Part shown: in pieces, positions 1 to 5,008 of the stretch
Layout of the letters: each line of letters opens with the position of its first letter
Position numbering within the stretch: the stretch's first letter is position 1
NCBI GenBank assembly: GCA_023396625.1
Contig: JAEWVY010000166.1
Span: 1 to 5,008, forward strand
Direction of reading: 5' to 3'
DNA length: 5,008 bases
Source of the DNA: Pseudomonadota bacterium
Lineage (GTDB): Bacteria > Pseudomonadota > Gammaproteobacteria > Burkholderiales > Burkholderiaceae_C
Program-made: the position numbers and the translations under genes
The notes under the pieces: model-generated
Databases searched by the model: none
What the model was told of the DNA's origin: nothing
What the model saw: the letters and a program-made list of their open reading frames with translations, nothing else

Positions 1-2189
1 TCCATGAACTCATCCAGCTCGGCCTGTACGACCGCGAGTTCCTGGCGCGCTACACCAACGCCGGCCAACTGGTGAACCAGGACACCGCGCACGACGAGTT
101 CGGCATGTTCCTGCGCAAGCCCGACGGCGACGTGGTCAACCCCTTGCGCCCGGCCAACTTCTACTGGTGGGACCGGCTCACGGAGCAGGCCGTAGCCGAC
201 CACGCCGAGGGCGCGGACCCGGCCCTGCTGGGCCACTTCCAGTTGCCCGACGGCACGCCCGCAGTGCCGGCCTTCCAGTTGCTGGAAGAGCGCGTCAAAC
301 CCTACACGCCGGAATGGGCCGAGGGCATCACCGGCATTCCCGCCGCCACCATCCGCCGCCTGGCACACGAGATGGGCATTACCGCGCGCGACCAGAAGAT
401 CGAGCTGCCCATCGCCTGGACCGACAGTTGGGGCCAGCGGCACGAATCCGTCAAGGGCAACCCGGTGGCGTTCCACGCCATGCGCGGGCTGGCGGCGCAC
501 TCCAACGGCTTCCAGACGATCCGCTCGCTGGCGATCCTGATGTCGCTGCTGGGCACCATCGACCGCCCCGGGGGCTTTCGACACAAGGCGCCCTACCCGC
601 GCGCCGTGCCGCCCAACGCCCGCCCGCCCAAGGGCCCGCAGGCCGTCAAGCCCAACACGCCGCTGGACGGCGCGCCGCTGGGCTGGCCCGAGAGCCCGGA
701 CGACCTGTTCGTGGACGAGCACGGCCAGCCGGTGCGCATCGACAAGGGCTTTTCCTGGGAGCACCCGCTGTCCGCGCACGGCCTGATGCACAACGTCATC
801 ACCAACGCCTGGCGTGGCGACCCTTACCACATCGACACCTTGCTGATCTTCATGGCGAACATGGCCTGGAACTCCACCATGAACACCTCCGAAGTGCGCA
901 AGATGCTCAACGACAAGCACACGCAAGGCGAACTCAGCGGCGAGTACAAGATTCCGTTCCTGGTGGTGTGCGACGCCTTCCAGTCCGAGATGACGGCCTT
1001 TGCCGACCTGATCCTGCCCGACACCACCTACTTGGAGCGGCACGACTGCATGTCCATGCTGGACCGCCCCATCTCCGAGTTCGACGGCCCGGTGGACTCG
1101 GTGCGCATCCCGGTGCTGCCGCCCAAGGGCGAATGCAAGCCGTTCCAGGAAGTGCTGATCGAACTGGCCGGGCGTCTGAAGCTGCCCGCGTTCACGCAGG
1201 CCGACGGCTCGCGCAAGTTCAGGAACTACCCGGACTTCATCGTCAACTACGAAACCGCGCCGGGTTCGGGCATCGGTTTCCTGGCAGGCTGGCGCGGCAA
1301 GGGCGGGGAAAAGCCGCTGCGCGGCGAGCCCAATCCCAAGCAGTGGGAGATGTACGAGAAGAACAACTGCGTGTTCCACTACGAAATGCCCCCGGAGCAC
1401 CAGTACATGCGCAACTGGAACCGCGGCTACATGGAGTGGGCGCAGAAGATGGGCATACGCCGCGACAAGGACCCCATCGTGATCCACCTGTATTCCGAGT
1501 TCCTGCAGGGCTTTCGCCGCGCCGCTCAGGGCAAGCGGCCGGGCAAACAGCCGCCGGACGCCCTGCGCCGCCGGGTGGAGACCTACTTCGACCCGCTGCC
1601 GTTCTACTACGCGCCGCTGGAAGATCAGGCCACGGACAAGGCCCGCTACCCGCTGAATGCCGTGACGCAGCGCCCCATGGCCATGTACCACTCCTGGGAC
1701 TCGCAGAACGCGTGGCTGCGCCAGATCCACGCGCACAACTACCTCTTCGTCAACCCCAGGACCGCCCGCGCCCAGGGTATCGCCGACGGCGGCTGGATGT
1801 GGGTGGAGTCCCCCTGGGGCAAGGTGCGCTGCATGTGCCGTTACTCCGAGGCCGTGGAACCGGGCACGGTGTGGACCTGGAACGCCATCGGCAAATCGGC
1901 CGGCGCCTGGAATCTCAGCGCCGACGCCAACGAGTCCCAGCGCGGCTTTCTGCTCAACCACCTGATCTCCGAGGAGCTGCCCGCGGGTGGCGGATCGACC
2001 TTGTCCAACTCGGACCCCATCACCGGCCAGGCCGCGTGGTACGACGTGCGCGTGCGCATCTACAAGGCCGAGGAAGGCGAGCCCGAGCAGACCTCGCCGC
2101 AGTTTGCGCCGGTGCCCCGCGTGCCGGGCGAGCCATCCGAAGTGCCTCGCTGGCAGGCCTGGTTCGCGGGTCGGGGAGCGCGCAAATGA
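1..2189 (+). CDS. soeA: Molybdopterin oxidoreductase catalytic subunit, SoeA-like sulfite dehydrogenase (5' end outside window)
   Basis: Catalytic subunit of a bis-MGD molybdoenzyme, probably oxidising sulfite to sulfate in the cytoplasm. The frame is open from the left edge (first whole codon at 3, reading HELIQLGLYDREFLARYTNA), so the GTG at 72 is internal and not a start. The 728 residues visible are the C-terminal part of a protein usually about 950-1000 aa long in this family. The N-terminal [4Fe-4S] site and the molybdenum ligand would lie upstream and cannot be judged. Family landmarks, in fragment numbering, are HSNGF at 166, IDRPGGF near 186, MANMAWNSTMN at 284 and DLILPDTTYLERHD at 335. 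A C-terminal molybdopterin-dinucleotide-binding domain spans about 549-690, including the HSWDSQNAWLRQIHAHNYLF and NAIGKSAGAWNLS stretches. The following Fe-S and DmsC-type subunits confirm an A-B-C enzyme. Membership of the PsrA/PhsA/SoeA branch is firm. Sulfite as substrate is inferred from overall resemblance and the downstream TauE/SafE gene. A polysulfide, thiosulfate or DMSO reductase is the alternative. Confidence 0.85.
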   Translation, partial: HELIQLGLYDREFLARYTNAGQLVNQDTAHDEFGMFLRKPDGDVVNPLRPANFYWWDRLTEQAVADHAEGADPALLGHFQLPDGTPAVPAFQLLEERVKPYTPEWAEGITGIPAATIRRLAHEMGITARDQKIELPIAWTDSWGQRHESVKGNPVAFHAMRGLAAHSNGFQTIRSLAILMSLLGTIDRPGGFRHKAPYPRAVPPNARPPKGPQAVKPNTPLDGAPLGWPESPDDLFVDEHGQPVRIDKGFSWEHPLSAHGLMHNVITNAWRGDPYHIDTLLIFMANMAWNSTMNTSEVRKMLNDKHTQGELSGEYKIPFLVVCDAFQSEMTAFADLILPDTTYLERHDCMSMLDRPISEFDGPVDSVRIPVLPPKGECKPFQEVLIELAGRLKLPAFTQADGSRKFRNYPDFIVNYETAPGSGIGFLAGWRGKGGEKPLRGEPNPKQWEMYEKNNCVFHYEMPPEHQYMRNWNRGYMEWAQKMGIRRDKDPIVIHLYSEFLQGFRRAAQGKRPGKQPPDALRRRVETYFDPLPFYYAPLEDQATDKARYPLNAVTQRPMAMYHSWDSQNAWLRQIHAHNYLFVNPRTARAQGIADGGWMWVESPWGKVRCMCRYSEAVEPGTVWTWNAIGKSAGAWNLSADANESQRGFLLNHLISEELPAGGGSTLSNSDPITGQAAWYDVRVRIYKAEEGEPEQTSPQFAPVPRVPGEPSEVPRWQAWFAGRGARK
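2173..2189 (+). promoter_or_regulatory. Ribosome binding site of soeB and ATGA stop/start overlap
   Basis: A purine-rich Shine-Dalgarno stretch GGGGAG (2173-2178) lies inside the end of soeA, seven bases before the ATG at 2186. That ATG shares four bases with the soeA stop (ATGA, 2186-2189). This settles the soeB start even though the same frame stays open far upstream, and it suggests translational coupling of the two subunits, which are needed in equal amounts. Confidence 0.75.
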
Positions 2190-2914
2190 CGCAGTTGGCC
2201 CTGGTGATCAACCTGAACGTGTGCGTGGGCTGCCACGCCTGCGTGACCAGTTGCAAGCAGTGGAACACGTCCGGCTCCGCCGGCGCGCTGACCGACTTCA
2301 ACCCCTACGGTGCCGACCCCAACGGCACCTTCTTCAACCGCGTGCAGACCTTCGAGGTGGGCGAGTTTCCGAACACGCAGACGGTGCACTTCCCCAAGTC
2401 CTGCCTGCACTGCGAAGACCCGCCGTGCGTGCCCGTGTGTCCCACGGGCGCCAGCTACAAGCGCGCGCAGGACGGCATCGTGCTGGTGGACTACGACAAG
2501 TGCATCGGCTGCAAGTACTGCACCTGGGCCTGCCCCTACGGCGCGCGTGAATACGACGGGCAGCGCAAGGTCATGACCAAGTGCACCCTGTGTGTGGATC
2601 GCGTCACCAGCACCACCCTGCCCGAGGCCGAGCGCAAGCCCTCGTGCGTGCTCGCCTGTCCCGCCAACGCGCGCCTGTTTGGCGACGTGCACGACCCCGA
2701 ATCGGTGGTTTCCAAGGCCATCGCCGAGCGCGGCGGCTACCCGCTCATGCCCGAATGGGGCACGCAGCCGTCCAACCACTACCTGCCCCGGCGCAAGACA
2801 GAAATCCGCGTGCATCCGGAAGACCTGGAGCGCGTGGACAACCCCCTGAAGATCGACGGCAAGCAACCCGAGACCGGCCACCATGGACCGGGCCGCGAGG
2901 ACTTCGCCACCTAG
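2186..2914 (+). CDS. soeB: Four-cluster [4Fe-4S] ferredoxin electron-transfer subunit, SoeB-like
   Basis: Electron-transfer subunit linking the molybdenum site of SoeA to the membrane anchor. The 242-residue protein has sixteen cysteines in four groups, as expected for DmsB/PsrB/SoeB subunits with four [4Fe-4S] clusters: C13-C16-C19-C23, C73-C76-C81-C85 (CX2CX4CX3C), C106-C109-C112-C116 (CIGCKYCTWACPYGAR), and C133-C136 with C154-C158. There is no Tat or Sec signal peptide: the N-terminus MTQLALVINLNVCVGC runs straight into the first cluster motif. This fits a cytoplasmic complex, though B subunits can also be exported by riding with a Tat-carrying A subunit. The C-terminal tail after about residue 170 (PLMPEWGTQPSNHYLPRR and a charged end) has no cysteines and probably contacts the other subunits. 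The start is fixed by the ATGA overlap with soeA and a good ribosome binding site. The Fe-S role is certain; the Soe assignment rests on resemblance and context. Confidence 0.92.
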   Translation: MTQLALVINLNVCVGCHACVTSCKQWNTSGSAGALTDFNPYGADPNGTFFNRVQTFEVGEFPNTQTVHFPKSCLHCEDPPCVPVCPTGASYKRAQDGIVLVDYDKCIGCKYCTWACPYGAREYDGQRKVMTKCTLCVDRVTSTTLPEAERKPSCVLACPANARLFGDVHDPESVVSKAIAERGGYPLMPEWGTQPSNHYLPRRKTEIRVHPEDLERVDNPLKIDGKQPETGHHGPGREDFAT

Positions 2915-2938
2915 ACATCTGGCCCTCGGACACGCGGT

Positions 2939-3874
2939 ATGCATCCTCCTTTTTCCGCCATCTTTCTCACCACGCTCATCGGCGCGGGTCAGGGCCTGTT
3001 CCTGGTCCTGTTCGGCACCGAGCTCGCCTTGAACGCCCCGCTGAACGCGTCCGCTCACGCCTTCCTGGCCGGGTGCGCCGCCGTGGCGCTGTTGTTCACC
3101 GGCGCGGGGCTGGTGGCCTCGTTCTTCCACCTCGGCCAGCCGCAGCGCGCCTGGCGTGGCATGGCCATGTGGCGCACGTCCTGGCTGGCGCGCGAAGGCA
3201 TTGCCTTGCCCGCGTTCATGGCCGGCACTTTTTTCTACGTTCTGCTGCACATCGTCGGTTCACCCGCGACGCTGGTCGTGGGCGCCATCACGGCGCTGCT
3301 GTGCCTGGCGCTGTACCTGTGCACCGGCATGATCTATGTGAGCATCCGCTTCCTGCAGGAGTGGGCCAGTCCGCTGACGCTGGTGAACTACCTGCTGCTG
3401 GGCTGCGCCTCAGGCGCCACGTTGGCCACGCTGCTGGCCGCGCTCGGCGCCGAAGCCCTGGTGCTGCCCTATGCGCGGCTGGCCGCGCTGCTGACAGCGC
3501 TGGCCCTGGTGACACGCGGCGCGTCCCTGGTACGCAACGCCCGGCTCAAGCCGAAGTCCACCGTGCAAAGCGCCATCGGCATCAAGCACCCGCGCATCGT
3601 GCAGAAATCGCAAGGTTTCATGGGCGGCTCGTTCAACACGCGCGAGTTCTTCCACGGGCGCAGCGCGGCGCTGCTGCGCTCGGTCAAATGGGGCTTTCTG
3701 CTGGGCGTGTTCCCGCTGCCGCTGCTGTGTCTGGCGCTGGGCGTGACGGCCTCGTCCGCGGCGTTGATCGCGCTGGCCTTCGGCGTGCAATACCTGGGCC
3801 TGCTGGCCGAGCGCTGGTTCTTCTTCGCTCAGGCCAACCATCCGCAAAACCTGTATTACCAGACCATTTCCTGA
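2939..3874 (+). CDS. soeC: DmsC-family membrane anchor and quinol/quinone-interacting subunit, SoeC-like
   Basis: Integral membrane anchor that holds the SoeAB heterodimer on the membrane and exchanges electrons with the quinone pool. The 311 residues contain about eight hydrophobic helices, roughly at 7-31, 41-62, 87-107, 110-134, 146-168, 174-193, 250-269 and 272-290. Between helices six and seven lies a polar loop of about 55 residues (GIKHPRIVQKSQGFMGGSFN and around). The DmsC-type motif FHLGQPQRAWRGMAMWRTSW occupies 63-82, just after helix two, and the C-terminus ERWFFFAQANHPQNLYYQ is typical of this anchor group. It is a DmsC-type (about eight-helix) anchor, as in SoeC, rather than an NrfD/PsrC type. 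The ATG is 24 bases after soeB, and the N-terminus MHPPFSAIFLTTL looks complete. The ribosome binding site is weak, so translation may depend partly on ribosomes coming from soeB. Direction of electron flow (quinone reduction) is inferred from the Soe assignment. Confidence 0.88.
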   Translation: MHPPFSAIFLTTLIGAGQGLFLVLFGTELALNAPLNASAHAFLAGCAAVALLFTGAGLVASFFHLGQPQRAWRGMAMWRTSWLAREGIALPAFMAGTFFYVLLHIVGSPATLVVGAITALLCLALYLCTGMIYVSIRFLQEWASPLTLVNYLLLGCASGATLATLLAALGAEALVLPYARLAALLTALALVTRGASLVRNARLKPKSTVQSAIGIKHPRIVQKSQGFMGGSFNTREFFHGRSAALLRSVKWGFLLGVFPLPLLCLALGVTASSAALIALAFGVQYLGLLAERWFFFAQANHPQNLYYQTIS

Positions 3875-3889
3875 AGCGTAGCCCTTGCC

Positions 3890-4456
3890 ATGACCCCGAA
3901 GAAAATCATCCTTTCTCTAACCACACTGGCCTGCAGCGCCGCTTTGGCCCAGGACGCACCGTGGCTGGACGATGCGCGCAAGGTGGCTGGCTCGGTGCCC
4001 CCGAAGCTGCTGCAGGTGCTCAACGGCGAGATCGCCAAGGGCGGTCCGGCCTCGGCCATTGGCGTGTGCAGCGAGCAGGCGCCCAAGATGGCCAAAGCGG
4101 CCTCGGAACAGACCGGCTGGGCCATTCGCCGCGTCAGCCTGCGCCACCGCAATCCCAAGGCCGTGCCCGACGACTGGGAGCGCAGCACGCTGGAAGAATT
4201 CGACCGGCGCGCCGCCGCAGGCGAAAGCCCGGCCACGCTGGAGAAGTGGGAAACCGTCGGCGGCACGGACAAGAAGGAAGCCCGCTACATGAAGGCCCTG
4301 CCCGTGCAGCAGGTGTGCCTAGCTTGCCATGGTCCCACCGACAAGCTCACGCCGGACGTGGCGGCCCAATTGCAGTCCCGCTACCCCGCCGACAAGGGCA
4401 CGGGCTACAGCCTGGGGCAGATCCGCGGCGCCATCACCATCCGCAAGGCCCTGTGA
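3890..4456 (+). CDS. Exported DUF3365 (Tll0287-like) mono-haem c-type protein
   Basis: Small periplasmic haem protein of unproven function. The 188 residues start with a Sec-type signal peptide (MTPKK, a hydrophobic stretch at 6-19, predicted cleavage after ALA at 18-20). The rest matches the DUF3365/Tll0287-like pattern: a conserved cysteine in AIGVCSEQAP (C60), the RRVSLRHRNPKAVPDDWE segment at 80-97, a haem c site CLACH at 143-147, and a C-terminal segment GYSLGQIRGAITIRKAL. The mature protein has only three cysteines: C60 and the two haem-attaching ones (C143, C146). In the cyanobacterial protein Tll0287, as I recall, the haem iron is held by the CxxCH histidine and a distant cysteine in a PAS-like fold, so C60 is a plausible second axial ligand here. 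The gene starts 15 bases after soeC with only a weak ribosome binding site. Its place in the operon suggests redox sensing or electron transfer linked to sulfite metabolism, which is inference. T12-L13-A14-C15 is a poor lipobox, so a lipoprotein is unlikely. Confidence 0.85.
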   Translation: MTPKKIILSLTTLACSAALAQDAPWLDDARKVAGSVPPKLLQVLNGEIAKGGPASAIGVCSEQAPKMAKAASEQTGWAIRRVSLRHRNPKAVPDDWERSTLEEFDRRAAAGESPATLEKWETVGGTDKKEARYMKALPVQQVCLACHGPTDKLTPDVAAQLQSRYPADKGTGYSLGQIRGAITIRKAL

Positions 4457-4496
4457 CGACATCCCTGCACAATCGCCGCTCTGTCGTGCCACGCCC
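4457..4496 (+). other. Short intergenic gap, no terminator seen
   Basis: These 40 bases separate the DUF3365 haem-protein gene from the TauE/SafE gene. They are the longest non-coding stretch in the window. I see no inverted repeat followed by a T-run and no clear -35/-10 pair, so read-through from the soe genes into the exporter gene is the simplest reading. Confidence 0.5.
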
Positions 4497-5008
4497 ATGC
4501 CGTCCGCCTTCGCCGCCCGCCTGAAACGACGCTTGCCCTTGCGGGAGCGCAAGCACGCGTGGCTGGCCTGGATCGGCCTGGCTTGCCTGGCTGCGCCAGC
4601 ACTGGCCGCCACCGCCACTGCCACCGCTGGAGACGGCACGATGCCCTGGTGGTTCTGGCCGCTGGCGCTGTTCGTCACCTGCTTTGTCATCGGCATCGTG
4701 GCCGTGCCTGCGGGCATTGGCGGGGGCACGCTGTTCGTGCCCATCGTCGGCGGTTTCTTCCCTTTCCATCTTGACTTTGTGCGCGGAGCCGGATTGCTGG
4801 TGGCGCTGGCCAGTGCGCTGGCTGCCGGTCCCACACTCTTGCGTGGCGGCCTGGCCAGTCTACGTCTGGCCTTGCCACTCGCACTGCTGGCCTCGATCAG
4901 TTCCATCATCGGCGCCATGCTCGGCCTGGCGCTTCCGGCCAACGTCATCCAGATCGCGCTGGGCGTGATCGTGCTGGGCATCGTGGCCCTGATGTTCTCG
5001 GTCAAGAA
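4497..5008 (+). CDS. TauE/SafE-family membrane exporter, probable sulfite exporter (3' end outside window)
   Basis: Membrane permease of the TauE/SafE family, whose members move sulfite, sulfoacetate and other small organosulfur anions out of the cell. The frame is open from the ATG at 4497 to the right edge (170 residues, no stop), so it is about the N-terminal half to two thirds of a protein normally near 250-300 aa. Residues 50-170 show the family pattern: a helix at 52-70, the glycine-rich VPAGIGGGTLFVP segment at 70-82, a polar FHLDFVRGAG stretch at 90-99, then helices near 100-113, 123-146 and 150-168. Before this is an unusual 48-residue leader: a basic region (KRRLPLRERKH, 10-20), a hydrophobic stretch at 21-33 and APALAA at 33-38, which resembles a cleavable signal peptide. 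A second start at Met49 (4641) has a much better ribosome binding site, so the true N-terminus is uncertain. It begins 40 bases after the haem-protein gene. Substrate is inferred from the soe neighbours. Confidence 0.82.
   Translation, partial: MPSAFAARLKRRLPLRERKHAWLAWIGLACLAAPALAATATATAGDGTMPWWFWPLALFVTCFVIGIVAVPAGIGGGTLFVPIVGGFFPFHLDFVRGAGLLVALASALAAGPTLLRGGLASLRLALPLALLASISSIIGAMLGLALPANVIQIALGVIVLGIVALMFSVK
4629..4643 (+). promoter_or_regulatory. Possible internal ribosome binding site and alternative start of the TauE/SafE gene
   Basis: GGAGA at 4629-4633 is seven bases before an in-frame ATG at 4641, which would give a protein starting MPWWFWPLALFV, right at the first family helix. 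The ATG at 4497 has no recognisable Shine-Dalgarno sequence just upstream. Against this, the 48 codons in between encode a convincing signal-peptide-like segment, which would be unlikely in untranslated DNA. Confidence 0.4.

Noticed and set aside
72..74. GTG as start codon of the molybdoenzyme gene
   Set aside because: The frame is open to the left edge and the 23 residues before it continue the family pattern, so the gene is cut by the window and this is an internal valine codon.
167..2185. Long open stretch in the soeB frame reaching back through soeA, which would make a fusion protein of about 915 residues
   Set aside because: The translation before 2186 is Arg/Ala/Gly/Pro-rich with no domain pattern, as expected for a shadow of soeA in GC-rich DNA. 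The soeB family N-terminus and its ribosome binding site lie at 2186.
2060..3250. 396-codon open frame on the minus strand opposite soeB and soeC
   Set aside because: Low-complexity His/Gly/Ala/Arg composition with no recognisable motif, lying entirely opposite two well-supported genes. Long antisense frames are common in DNA this GC-rich.
3923..3934. Lipobox (T-L-A-C15) in the haem-protein signal peptide
   Set aside because: The residue three before the cysteine is Thr and the one two before is Leu, which is a poor lipobox. A standard Sec cleavage after ALA (18-20) fits better.
2581..4524. 647-codon + strand open frame across soeB, soeC and the haem-protein gene
   Set aside because: It crosses three genes whose protein families are clear in other frames, and its own translation is Arg/Ala/Pro-rich without domain features.
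4319..5005. 228-codon minus-strand open frame at the right end
   Set aside because: It lies opposite the C-terminal part of the haem-protein gene and the exporter gene. The + strand frame from 4497 has TauE/SafE features and membrane helices, while the minus frame is a Ser/Ala/Pro/Arg-rich shadow.

Overview
The window is a gene-dense, GC-rich stretch in which all genes read on the + strand. The codon bias (strong G/C at third positions) and the protein types suggest a proteobacterium, most likely a betaproteobacterium of the Burkholderiales/Comamonadaceae kind. That placement is inference, since no rRNA or other marker gene is present.

Layout: (1) positions 1-2189, the C-terminal three quarters or so of a molybdopterin (bis-MGD) oxidoreductase catalytic subunit, cut by the left edge; (2) 2186-2914, a four-cluster [4Fe-4S] ferredoxin subunit whose start codon overlaps the previous stop; (3) 2939-3874, an eight-helix DmsC-type membrane anchor; (4) 3890-4456, a small exported DUF3365 (Tll0287-like) protein with one CxxCH c-type heme site; (5) 4497-5008, the N-terminal part of a TauE/SafE-family exporter, cut by the right edge. 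Gaps between genes are -4, 24, 15 and 40 bases. I saw no terminator-like hairpin in any of them, so the five genes probably form one transcript or part of one. Its promoter would lie upstream of the window.

The first three genes form a complex-iron-sulfur molybdoenzyme of A-B-C architecture. The closest family I recognise is SoeABC, the cytoplasm-facing, quinone-reducing sulfite dehydrogenase, rather than a DMSO or polysulfide reductase. The TauE/SafE gene downstream (a family containing sulfite and sulfoacetate exporters) fits this reading. The proposed scheme is that SoeA oxidises sulfite to sulfate in the cytoplasm, SoeB carries electrons through four Fe-S clusters, SoeC passes them to quinone, and the TauE/SafE protein exports excess sulfite or a related anion. 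The DUF3365 haem protein lies on the other side of the membrane and has no established role in this system, which makes it the most interesting item here. No mobile elements, CRISPR arrays, RNA genes or notable repeats were seen.
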